Assembly (NCBI RefSeq): GCF_014633365.1
Contig: NC_068346.1
Location: 12,297,030 to 12,361,029 of the forward strand
Direction of reading: 5' to 3'
Length of the DNA: 64,000 nt
Origin: Diospyros lotus
Taxonomy: Eukaryota; Streptophyta; Magnoliopsida; Ericales; Ebenaceae
The notes below the pieces were generated by a model. The model saw nothing but the letters and a program-made list of their open reading frames with translations, made no database searches and was not told where the DNA came from. A program made the position numbers and the translations under genes. The first letter of the stretch is position 1, and the number at the start of each line of letters is the position of its first letter. Positions 35,601-45,766 of the stretch are shown here, piece by piece.

Positions 35601-38341
35601 AATGGACTGGCCTTTAAATGTTTGGATAGGAATACCATTCCCTATGCAAGAATGAATATTTTACATTTCTAGTGTTTTTCATGTCTTCCATGAGTTAAGA
35701 TGATCCTTCTCTCTCTCTCATGGACAGTGGCGGAAGAGACCTTAGTGGAAATAAAAGAACAAACAAGAATCAGTCATTTGACCAGAAATTTGAGAAGATG
35801 AATGAGGCATTACGGGTCAGTTGCAGAAAAGGTTATCCCGTCCGGGTTGTGAGGTGCGCTCTGTTAATAATGCATTTTCTTTTTAAATATAATATTAACT
35901 TTGTTACTTTAGGTTCTTCAAATGTACATCAGACGTATAGTCTGACATTGGTTTAGTTAATTGCTTTTGGCATGTTTATGGTATTTGTAGAATTTTGAAT
36001 GTAATACAAAGTTGAGGCCAGTTTCAGGTTTGAAAGTGTTGAGTGCTGAATGCAACATGTTTGCTTCTTTTTTTTTTTTTGACTGGGAAATTGAAAGCAA
36101 ATCATAGTTGGATGTTGGCTTCTGTAATTGGTGTGAGTGATTTTGTTTGTTTCCTTCATGGTATGAGATTTGTGAGTACAGGAAATATAGCTGTAAGAAA
36201 CCACATTCTGCACCTGTGTCCATTTTAGTCACTAAGGTTCTGTGTAATTAGTTAATCAATATATTAAGATAGTAATATGAGAAAATAACATATAATTTCA
36301 TATAACCCCCTTTCCCAACCTGGTTGCAGGGGTAGCATTTAAATACTCGATGTGAGTGTTGTCCAACCCCCCCTCCCCCCTCTTCATCCTACTGATTCCC
36401 CAGACACCTAAAGTTTTCTGACCTAGGATCATAGAATTTAACAAGCCTATTGCGATTACAATGATGTAATATTGCCTTACCTGCAGTTCAAGTTTATGCA
36501 TTCAGTTGAATGATGTATCCAATATTATAATTATTTGTTAGGTGCATTATGGAGCGAGCTTAATTAAATTTGCTCTTATTAGAAATCTGCACTCTGTTTG
36601 ACAGGTCATTCAAGGAGAAGCGTTCCTCTTATGCACCAGAAACAGGAGTACGATATGATGGAGTTTACAGGATTGAAAAATGCTGGCGCAAAGTTGGAAT
36701 TCAAGTACTATAGTTTCTAGTAATTATAATACATAACAAAAATGAAAATCTAGGCTTGGCCTCTTCAAATTTGTTTTCTAACTGTTCTATCATATTAGGG
36801 ATTTAAGGTATGCCGCTACCTTTTCATTCGATGTGACAATGCACCTGCTCCATGGACAAGGTTTGTTACCATCACCACCATTATTTCTTTCTTTCTCATA
36901 TGGTATTGTATGCATATTTGAACTTCAGCATTTGATCTGCAGTGATGAGATTGGTGACCGCCCAAGGCCATTTCCAGTCATTAAAGAGTTGAAGAATGCT
37001 ACTGATATTACTGAAAGAAAAGGAGATGCGGCCTGGGATTATGATGTGAGCTTTCTGGCAGACTTATTTTAGATGTGTTCTTAGCAGACTTGATTCTGTT
37101 GTTAACTGGAATAACTGAATGATCCAACCTTTGCCTCTAGGCAAAATGTGGTGCTACGTTTCTTATATTTCCATACTTGTATGCCTCTTCTTGTGCAGGA
37201 TGAAAAGGAATGCTGGATGTGGAAGAAACCTCCTCCACACAGTAGAAAACAAGTTGACAGTAAAGGCCTGGATGGGATGGCAACCAAAGTTAGACGTAGG
37301 ATGCCTGCACTGTCTGTGCACCAGAAGCTTCTCAAGGGTATTTATTGGTTTCTTATTTGAACTTTTTTTTTTCTAGCTTCTAATTTGTGCAAATTTTGGA
37401 TGTCCACTAGTACATGCTTATTATAAAGTGAGGTAACCAACTATGCAGAATTCAGTTGTCTTATCTGCCGGAAAGTGATGGCTCTCCCCGTTACAACCCC
37501 CTGTGCTCATAATTTCTGCAAGGCCTGTTTGGAAAATGCATTTGCCGGCCAAACTTTCATAAAAGACAGGACTCGTGAAGGTGGGCGGACATTACGAGCT
37601 CAGAAGAATATCATGAAATGTCCCTCTTGCTCAAATGACATATCTGACTTCCTTCAGAATCCACAGGTAAGCACGGCAAGCTTATTCCAGAACATAAAAA
37701 TACATGGTGTAGGGCAACTTTTAATGCGACCTTGTTTCTCCAGTTGCAGTCTGGCAATTGGTGATGGTAGCTTTGTTTTCATTAAATGCGTAAATTGCCA
37801 TTGAAGGTGCTCTGTGTTTTGATGGTAGGTTAATAGAGAGTTGATGGGCGTAATAGAATCACTCCAGCGCGAATGCACAGAGACAGAGGAAAATGAGACA
37901 AGTCAAGAAACTGATGGCACTGATGAGAAGTCTGATACAGTTGCTGGTGACACAGAGCATGGTGGTGTAAATGCCAACACCATAGAAGATAAGGAAAACT
38001 TGGGCGTTCAAACATCTCCATCCAAGAACGAGCCCTGTCAAACTTGCAAGCAAAAGAAAGCAAGTTGCGAATGCATTACACAGGAGAAGAGCGATGCAGC
38101 AATAGAAGCGGATGGTGAAGTAAAAGAAACTGATGCAGTAAAAGCTGATGGGAAGCATGAAATTTCCAATGAGGAAGAAGTAAAAGAAGCTGATACTGAG
38201 AGAAGTAAGGTGGTCACTCATAAGCGAAAGAAGGCGGGCGATGACATTTCTGCGTCAGCAATGGAAGGTGGGGTGAAGACCAGAAGCCAGAAGCCTAGGC
38301 TGATGGTGGATGAGGACGACGAAGACGACGACTTTGCGTGA
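32615..38341 (+). CDS. VIM: E3 ubiquitin ligase VIM/ORTHRUS (PHD-RING-SRA-RING)
   Basis: Nine coding exons join in frame: 32615-33082, 34335-34867, 35728-35853, 36605-36704, 36799-36860, 36943-37045, 37199-37337, 37449-37666 and 37829-38341. They give about 753 codons and every boundary is GT..AG. Residues 15-60 form a PHD finger (CMICRQKP...WHFSCL...CPDC). About 142-183 is RING 1, split by intron 1 (CSFCMQLPERPVT/TPCGHNFC). About 270-435 is the SRA domain (GVLVGETWEDRMECRQWGAH, YTGSGGRDLSGNKRT, YAPETGVRYDGVYRI), which flips out methylated cytosine at hemimethylated CG. About 513-575 is RING 2 (CLICRKVMALPVTTPCAHNFC). The last exon is an acidic tail with a basic KRKK patch near the C-terminus, a likely nuclear signal, and a final D/E run. 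VIM proteins act in the nucleus with MET1 to maintain CG methylation. The tail makes it longer than the roughly 620-660 residues usual in Arabidopsis. All ligand residues look intact. Confidence 0.95.
34131..34284. repeat. Direct duplication in VIM intron 1
   Basis: Two copies start TGCTGAAATGAGTTTGCACATCTC and end CCATGACCAAAGAGTAGTAT (34131-34200 and 34201-34284). Their centres differ: the first has a C-rich run (CCCCCCCCCCCACCCCCCACCCC), the second a G-rich run (GGGGGAGGGGGG). The runs are potential G-quadruplex tracts on opposite strands. Confidence 0.85.
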
Positions 38342-39700
38342 TTGAAATTGAACACAATATTGGGTGTGTGGCAATTGGAGTTTTGTCAAGGACAACAGAA
38401 AAACATTAAAATGTAGGATGATGTAACCGCTCGTTTTTGTATGATCTGTTTGCGGTTTCAAAATTGTATTTGCTTTTCTTTTTTAATTGACAAATTTATG
38501 AGATTTGAGTTTTATGAAAATATTGAAAGTATATGTTCTTATTTTCTCATAATTTTCTTGCAAAGAGTTGCTTTTGAATTTAGGCAACAGGTGGGTTTGG
38601 TTTGGCTCTTTTGCTTGTGATTTTGAGTTTTTTTTTTTTTTTTATTGTACGTTTAGATTTGAAGGCTTTTATCTTTATTTGCAGTTGATAAAATAGGGTT
38701 GATTTGAAGGCTTTAGTTATGTATTGTATACAGCCGGGGTTTGCATCCCGACTTCAACCAAACAAACAATATTAATATTTATGAATATGTAGATCTTTAA
38801 AATTTTTTATGTTTTACATTAAGTAGCCAAAGAAGGGAAATATAGAACCAAAGCTAGCTAGACATAGGATATAGGATATAGGATATAGGCTACAACTAAC
38901 ATATAAGAGAACACTAGCACGAGCACAGGCCTCTAATAATGAGCAAATACCAAGATATAATGATGTGAAAGATCAAGTATTACCTGGGAACATCTGAGCT
39001 TGATAGGCAAGAGCATAAAGTCATTGTATAGCAAGGGAGTCTAAATTAATTAGATTTTGTTTCCCAAATAAAGGGTGGAGATGATCCAAGACGGCCGCAG
39101 CCGGCATGTAGAGTAGGTAGGTGCCAAGCTGCCAAAATCAAGAACCTTAGGATGCTTCTATAGGAGGAGAAACAAAAGAATCTAAGGGGCTGTTCACTTG
39201 TGGAATTTTTTTCTAAAAAACTAGAGTAGTTTTCTGCAACGGAGCAGCCCCCAAGTCTAGCCAACAGGAAAAGTAAGCAAACCTCCAAACATATACAAAA
39301 TATAACAAAGAAGAAAACAAAAATCAACGCTCATCCACCAACCATGAGAGCTTAAACAAGAATAAGAAAGAGACAAACCCCTCATTTGAGACGCTATTAA
39401 CAAAATAGGGGCAATGAATGAGCAAGGCTAGCTGGAGTGTAGACCTTAAAGTTGCTTGCTTCTAAGGGTCCCATGGCTAACTTGTTGGTTGAACCCCAAT
39501 GAAGTAGGTCAGAATCAAGTTGCTTCAAAACCAAAGGCAATACAGGGAGAATTTTCAATCCACATACTGACTTAAAAAAAGGACTTGCTCAGTTGATGAG
39601 GGGTAAACAAAGGCAGAGCTAAAAGCAGAAAAGGGGAAGAAAAATGAGAGGATAAGAACCAGAAATAACTAAGGGGGAAAATGAGACGAGAGAATAGAGG
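38342..39700. other. VIM 3' flank and gene-free stretch
   Basis: After the VIM stop there is a probable 3' UTR with T-rich and AT-rich signals. Beyond it no gene is seen. A tandem GATATAG run occurs at about 38870-38890. Confidence 0.5.
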
Positions 39701-39729
39701 CAAAAATAAGGTGGAGAAAAAACAAAGGC

Positions 39730-40290
39730 AAGAAAAGAGATGTACAAAGTAAGGGCAAGAGGCTAAATTTTGTGTTTTGAGTTGTGTTTAAAAATGAAAG
39801 ACGTGGGATATAGAGAGACATTGATGAGGATATGGAAAGTCGATGACAAGATTTGATGGTGGCGATGATGTAGGGAATTGATGGCAAGGAAGGAAGGAGC
39901 CACAATGATAACTGGCAAAATAAAGAAAGGGAAAAGGAGGACAAAAAAAGAGATACACAATTAGGGGGAGGGGGTAAATAAGAGTTTGAGTTGAATTCAC
40001 TTAGAGAAGAGTTAGGGGTGGATAGACATCGACTATGATGTGGAAGGTGTTAAGAGGAAGGATGTCGATGACAACAATGAGAAGAGGGGGGAGTTGTGAG
40101 AGTGGCTAGCAAACTAAAAAGGGGGAAAATGAGGACAAGATGAAAGATGCACAATTTGGAGGGGGGAGGGGGGAATAAAGGATTTGGGTTGGGTTCGCTT
40201 TTGAAAATGAAGGAGTTGAGAGATGGAGAGACATCAACAAAGATGTGGAGGGTTGTTGAGAAAAAATATGTTGATGACGACAGTGAGACA
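39730..40290 (+). repeat. Purine-rich diverged tandem repeat, three copies of about 200 bp
   Basis: Each copy has the order GAGGACAA-GAGATGCACAA-GGGGGAGGGGG-TTTGRGTTG-AAAATGAAAG-GAGAGACATYRAC-GATGTGGAARGT-GATGACRACA. Copies begin near 39730, 39940 and 40130 and have diverged to roughly four-fifths identity by eye. The strand is strongly purine-biased. Confidence 0.65.
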
Positions 40291-40940
40291 TAACAATAAA
40301 AAAAAAATGAAACTGCGAAACAAAGATTATAAAAAATTTGTTAAGATTCTCGTAAAAATTGTAGCAAAACCTCTTGTTTATATGTTACACACAATTATAT
40401 TGTTTATTTATTTCTTATCTTTGAATGCATAATTTACTTCTCTCCACATGGAAAAAAAGATTATTTTTATTTTTTTATAAATTGAATTAGTGGCATTAAT
40501 TATTATATTGTGATGTTAAATTATTTATTTAGGCAGAACCTGGACAAGAATAATGATTTCACATACTTGTACAGTGCCATATTGCATAAAAAGGTTTATT
40601 ATAATTATAAATATTCATATTTTATAATATATACTAGTAATTTATTATAATTGATATAGTTTCCAATATTATTCAATATCAGTACTATATGATTCCAACA
40701 GCAAATTCAATACATTTGTTAGCTAGGACATTTATAATTATAATACAAAGTTACATATACAAACGATTTATTTTCTTTGTCAAAATCAAGAACACGAGTA
40801 ACGAAAAATCATACAAAAGTAATAATTTCAAAATTATGTCCACAAAAAAGATAACGACCTAATTGTAAGTTGCCCCAAATTGGTCACTTTGCTAGCTGAG
40901 ATTGATAATGATAGCCCAAATCATAATCTCTCTGTGTCTC

Positions 40941-41388
40941 ATGGGATCCCCAAATCCAGTGAAGGTGATAAGAGGTATGCAAAGTCGCTCCAAATGCAAG
41001 CTCATCTTCACCCACCTCAGTCCCTCTTAGGTGCATTGATCTGGTGTGGCTCAGATTTGCTCCCTTCCAACGCCTGTACTTCTATCAACTCCGATCCCCT
41101 CCCTTCTATGCAACTCCACAACTTTCCGACACTATACTCTTCTCCCCAAACTCAAAAAACTCTTCCTCCCTCTCTCTTGCCCTCCAAAAATATACCCTCC
41201 CTTGGCTGGCAACTTGACGTGGCCTCCAAATTCCGACCCAACACTCGTCCATTACTTGGAAGGTGATGCCGTTTCACTTACCTTAGCCGTGTCCCAAGCC
41301 GACTTCTTCCATCTCTCGGACTAAACATGCTTTTATGAAGCCACACACACAGTTCTATCCCTATGTGCCCGAATTGCCAATTTCTCAC
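40941..41388 (+). pseudogene. BAHD acyltransferase, piece 1 (N-terminal)
   Basis: From an ATG at 40941 the frame reads MGSPNPVKVIR. After a one-base shift it continues VCKVAPNASSSPTSVPLRC, then IDLVWLRFAPFQRLYFYQL, the typical start of BAHD malonyltransferases (VCxVAPP, LPLTFFDxxWLRFPPVQRLFFY). A second shift leads to LPKLKKLFLPLSCPPKIYPPLAGNLTWPP and YLEGDAVSLTLAVSQADFFHLSD, the conserved LAGNL region. Further on, another shift yields FYPYVPELPISH. There the gene is cut by a foldback element at about 41389. BAHD enzymes transfer acyl groups from CoA to sugars of flavonoids and other glycosides in the cytosol. This copy has at least three frameshifts and is broken. Confidence 0.85.
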
Positions 41389-42661
41389 CGATAAATTTAA
41401 TATATACTTATTGAATTTTAAAATTATAATTATTTATTTACTAAACTTTGTTTAAGGGCAATCATCCATCATCCATTACATCATCATTTAATTTTATAAA
41501 CGAAAAATGTTTACGTGACTAACGGAATCTGAAGTGACTAACGAAAAATGTCATGTGAGTAAAGAATTTAACACACACTCACTGAACTTTAAAAATATAA
41601 CTACTTACTTATTGAACTTTGGAAGCAAATCACGTGAAAAAACCAAAACCAAGAAACAAATAAAAGATCTACTCAAGTGTCTCAATTTTGGAAGTAATGC
41701 ATATGCAAAAACTCAACCAAGATAACAGATAAAAAATAGACTGCTCATATGCATTAATTCTTGAAGCAAACTAGTAGTAAAAATTTAAACTAATCAATCA
41801 GCATCTTTTAACCAATCAACAAATGAAAAAACTACAGAGTTTTCACCTCCATTAAAAATAATAAAATATACAAAGATGTATTCAATAATAAAATCAAGAA
41901 CTAAAAATTGATTACAAAAACCGTCTTCTATGCCAAAAACCAAGAGCTAAGAACTTATTACAAAAATCGTCTTTTATGCAGAAAACCAATAATCTTTGAG
42001 TACATCTTTGTTAATAAACCATCGCAGTTTTTATTGAATACATCTTTGTGGATTTCATTGTTCTTAATGGAGGTAAAAAAATTGTAATTTTTTCATTTGT
42101 TGGTTGGTTAAAAGATGTTGATTGATTAATTTGAGTTTTTACTGCAAGTTTGTTTCAAGAATTAATGCATCTAAGCAACTTGTTTTTATTTGTTGTCCTG
42201 GTTGAGTTTTTGCATTTGCATTACTTCTAAAATTGAGGCACTTGAGTAGGCCTTTTTATGGTGATTTTTTGGTTGAGTTTATGATTCTGGTTTACTTCTA
42301 GAATTGAATTATCTGAGCAAGTATTTTTATTTGTTTCTTAGTTTTAATTTTTCAACATGGTTTGCTTTCAAAATTCAGTGAGTATATGTTAAATTTATCC
42401 TAAAGTTCAGTGTGTAAGTAGTTATATTTTTAAAATTAAGTGAATGTATATTAAATTCTTTAGTCACGTGACATTATCGTTAGTCACTTCAGATTCTGTT
42501 AACATTGTAAGTATTTTTCATTTATAAGATCAAACAATAATATATTGGGTGATGAATAGTTGACCTTAGATAAAGTTTAATGGATAGAAAGTAATAATCT
42601 AAAATTTAATAAATAAATAATTATATTTTTAAAATTTAATTAGTGTATATTAAATTTACCC
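41389..42661. mobile_element. Foldback element inserted in the BAHD gene
   Basis: The ends are TAAATTTAATATATACTTATTG (left, 41392) and its inverted form (TTAGTGTATATTAAATTTA, right, to 42658). Inverted similarity continues far inward: the left arm has CAAGAACTAA, CTTCAAAATTG..., GCAAAAACTCAACC, TTCACCTCCATT, and the right arm has the complements (AATGGAGGT, GGTTGAGTTTTTGC...). The arms are about 600 bp. Within each arm the terminal sequence recurs as a subterminal copy. A target duplication is not clear. The BAHD frame resumes immediately afterwards (PILALQLTLFPNF). Confidence 0.78.
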
Positions 42662-42675
42662 ATTTAATATTCACT

Positions 42676-43114
42676 CAAAAGCCCCCATCTTGGCTTTGCA
42701 ACTCACTCTCTTTCCCAACTTCTGTGGGTTTTGTATTGGTTACTTTGCACATCATGCTCTGGTGGATGGAAAAGCCGGAATGATGTTCATGAGCTCTTGG
42801 GCGTCGATCTGCTCATCGCCTAATAGTACTCTGTCGCCCCAATATTCCATTGCTCGGCCAGTTTTCGAGAGGGTCTTTAATTCCAAGGATATCGATAGGC
42901 TTTGTCTAAACAACTTTCTTAATGAAGGCGGGGAAAGCAACAAAAGCCTCAAGATCGGGGAGAAGAAAGCTCCAGAAGATGCTACTTTTCGCCACGTTCC
43001 AAATGACACAAACGAATGCGAAGTCTCAAGAGGTGGGTATTGGCCAAATTAGAGAAACAAGAGGTGGGTATTGGCCAAATTAGAGAAACAAAACAGTACT
43101 ACCATTCACCATGT
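42676..43114 (+). pseudogene. BAHD acyltransferase, piece 2 (HxxxD core)
   Basis: This piece carries LALQLTLFPNFCGFCIGYFAHHALVDGKAG, with the catalytic HxxxD motif as HHALVDG (His and Asp both present, about 42749-42769). Then come SSWASICSS, ARPVFERV and a linker to WVLAKLEKQNSTTIHHV. Near 43031-43090 a 29-bp segment GAGGTGGGTATTGGCCAAATT... is tandemly duplicated. The copia element inserts at CATGT (43110-43114) just before VSGFTV, which continues at 57720. Confidence 0.85.
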
Positions 43115-43604
43115 TGTTGGATCCTTAATCTAACATTGGGCTCATATATGAATAATTATGCATTGTGGGCTGTCAAATAATTTAAGCCCAATTAAAAGTG
43201 ACCTGTTAAGTTTTGGGCTTTAATGTATCTAATAGGGTTTGGGCCTTTAATGTGTAGATACTTAAAGGATAATTATGTTTTCTTGATGGGCTGAAACATA
43301 ATTATCAATAGGGTAACGAACTGTTACCTCTATAAATACAGTGGTTATGGTCTCCAGGTCATACGAACGAATCAGTCTTGTTTTCTGTATCCCATCATCA
43401 GAAATCAGTTGTGAAGAGAAACTTAAAGGATTCTCTTAGAAATTCGTATTGATCTAGAAGGTTCGCCGCACGGATCTAAAAAGATATAATCGTTATGGAT
43501 TCAGGTACGCTTCCGTTTATTGTTTATTTATTCTTGATGATTTGACATGATTGCTCTTGGTGTTTGGGTGATAGTTTTCACAAAAAGATTTAAAATTTTT
43601 AACA
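43115..43604 (+). repeat. 5' LTR of the copia element
   Basis: The LTR starts TGTTGGATCC and ends TTTTTAACA. It contains a TATA box (CTCTATAAATACAG at about 43329-43342). The next bases (TGGTATCAGGGAC, 43607-43619) are a primer-binding site of the initiator-Met tRNA type with one or two differences. Confidence 0.93.
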
Positions 43605-43620
43605 AGTGGTATCAGGGACT
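43605..43620 (+). promoter_or_regulatory. Primer-binding site of the copia element
   Basis: AGTGGTATCAGGGACT follows the 5' LTR directly. It matches the usual initiator-Met tRNA complement (TGGTATCAGAGC) except near its 3' end. Confidence 0.8.
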
Positions 43621-43749
43621 TTTTCATGTTAAGTCATTGAGAATCATATTATTTTGATCCGTAATTTATTTGGATATATCAGTGTTTTTAAATCAAAATT
43701 TTATGGATTAAATAGCAGCACAAGTTTCTAATCACGTCCATTAAGAAAA

Positions 43750-43990
43750 GTCGCGGCCACTGGCCGCGACATTAAGGAAAAGCCGTGGCCTTTTGGCCAC
43801 GGCATTAAGAAAGCCGCATTCAGGCTGCAGCATGAAGAGAATAGCCGCGGCATCAGGAATGGCAGCGGCCAAATAGCCGCTGCATTAAAATAATGAAGTA
43901 GCGGCTATTTGGCCGCTGCATTAAGAAGAAGAAAGCAGCGGCCATTTGGCCGCTGCATCAAAGGAAGAGTCGCGGCCATCTAGCTGCGAC
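43750..43990 (+). repeat. Array of GC-rich palindromes in the copia leader
   Basis: About eight short hairpins follow each other between the primer-binding site and gag. Each is built on GCRGCGGCCA..TGGCCGCYGC or close variants and separated by ATTAAGAAGAA-like spacers, with a step of about 30-36 bp. Examples are CGCGGCCACTGGCCGCG (43752-43768), CCGTGGCCTTTTGGCCACGG (43783-43802) and GCAGCGGCCATTTGGCCGCTGC (43935-43956). Some units are degraded. Confidence 0.85.
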
Positions 43991-44778
43991 GTTCAGTTTC
44001 CTGGGGAGGAAACCTTAGGATTTCCAGACATCGCCCATGATCAATTTGGGCTAGGTTTTAGTAAATTAATTATTTTATTAATTAGTTAATTAAATTTAGT
44101 AGATTATTTATTTATTTATTAATTAACTTCAGTAAAACAGTTTGATTTTAGTAAATTAATTAATTAATTTATTAATTAGTTAATTAAATTCAATAAATTA
44201 ATTAATTTCTTATTTATTAGTTAATTAATTAAATTAAGTAAATTAGTTTATTAACTACAGTTTATTAAATTCAGTTTATTAACTGCTTTAATTAAATAAG
44301 GGATTGTTTTAATTAAACTGTTTCCTTTGGTGCAATTTTAATTTTGGATATTGGCATGGTTTTATATATATTTTGAAATAAATTAATTAAAATAATATGT
44401 CGTCAAAGTGACCTCTCTTGTGAAAATTAATTTGTTTTGAAATATAAATGGTTGTGTGCATGTAACTTGTGTGAATATATATCGGCCTAAAGGAAGGTAA
44501 ATATTTAACATAATTACATGTGTACCTGTGGTAATAAATACGTAATAATTATTTTGTTTTATATATGACCAATAAATCGGCCCAAAGGAAGATTTATTGT
44601 TTGTTATGTTATTATTATCAGTATTTGATTACTACACCAAAATATCACTTACAAGTTAATATTTTGTCCAAAGATGAAACTATTAATGGAGTGTCCAGTA
44701 TTTTGAGATGGAATTTGCCTTTATTTGAATTTAATTTTGTTTTAAGACTTATATGAGCTTTGTTTGTTGTTCTTTGTT

Positions 44779-45640
44779 CAGCACTCGCTTCTGCTAATAT
44801 TACTGCCACTATTAATTCTATTCCTATGTTAAATGGATCGAACTTCAAGTCATGACAAGAAAATCTCATGATAGTTCTCGGAGTCATGGATCTTGACCTT
44901 GCGATAAGGGTTAATTCTCCAACACCTCTTACGGATTCGAGTACCTCTAATCAAAGGAGGGAGATGGAAAAGTGGGAGAGATCAAATCGCATGTGCATGA
45001 TGATCATGAAGAAAACCATTCCGGAAGCATTTAGGGGCACAATATCTAAAAAGATTACTACGGCTAAGGATTTCCTTGCTGATATTGAAAAGAGGTTTAC
45101 CAAGAATGAAAAGGCTGAAATTGGTACACTCTTGGCAAGCCTAATTTCAATGAAGTATAAGGGTAAAGGCAACATGAGGGAGTACATCATGGAGATGTCT
45201 CATATTGCTTCTAAGTTGAAAGCACTTAAGCTTGAACTCTCGGAGGGATTGTTAGTGCATCTGGTTTTGATTTCACTTCCGACACAGTTTAACTAGTTTA
45301 AGGTGAGCTACAACTGTCAGAAAGAGACTTGGTCTCTGAATGAGCTTATTTCACACTGTGTTCAGGAAGAGGAAAGACTGAAGCAAGATAAGACAGATAG
45401 TGCTTACTTGGCCTCAACCTTTAAGGACAAAGCAAGGAAAAGGAAGAATGATACAGAAGTTGCAGGTATAACACCTCATAAGAAACAACAAAAGAAACCG
45501 ACTGACTCAGTTGGTAAGGGTTGTTTCTTTTGTGGGGCTGAAGGGCATCAAAAGAAGCAGTGCACCAACTATCACGCATGGCGTGTTAAGAAAGGTATGC
45601 TTCTTAATTTGGTTTGTTCTGGGGTTAATTTAATTTTGGT
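44779..45640 (+). pseudogene. Copia gag with CCHC zinc knuckle
   Basis: The frame reads SALASANITATINSIPMLNGSNFKS, a stop where Trp is usual, then NLMIVLGVMDLDLAI, the copia gag N-terminus. The gag core follows (KDFLADIEKRF, LLASLISMKYKGKGNMREYI). After a stop at about 45293 the frame resumes with ISHCVQEEERL. The zinc knuckle is CFFCGAEGHQKKQC at about 45526-45570. Gag forms the particle that packages element RNA. Two stops are present. Confidence 0.85.
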
Positions 45641-45766
45641 ACCTAGACACACGTGGTGGATAGATTCTGGTGCAATAACTCACATCAGTGTGTCTATGCA
45701 GGGTTGCCTGAGTTGCTGAAAGCCAAATGATGCTGAAAGATACATCTATGTGGGCGATGGCAAGAC
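45641..45766 (+). pseudogene. Copia protease, N-terminal part, split by gypsy insertion
   Basis: WWIDSGAITHIS (about 45655-45690) carries the DSGA active-site motif of copia aspartic proteases. The frame reaches YIYVGDGKT at 45766. There the gypsy element starts, and the frame resumes with TVQVEAIGKFRLLL at 53708. Confidence 0.88.
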
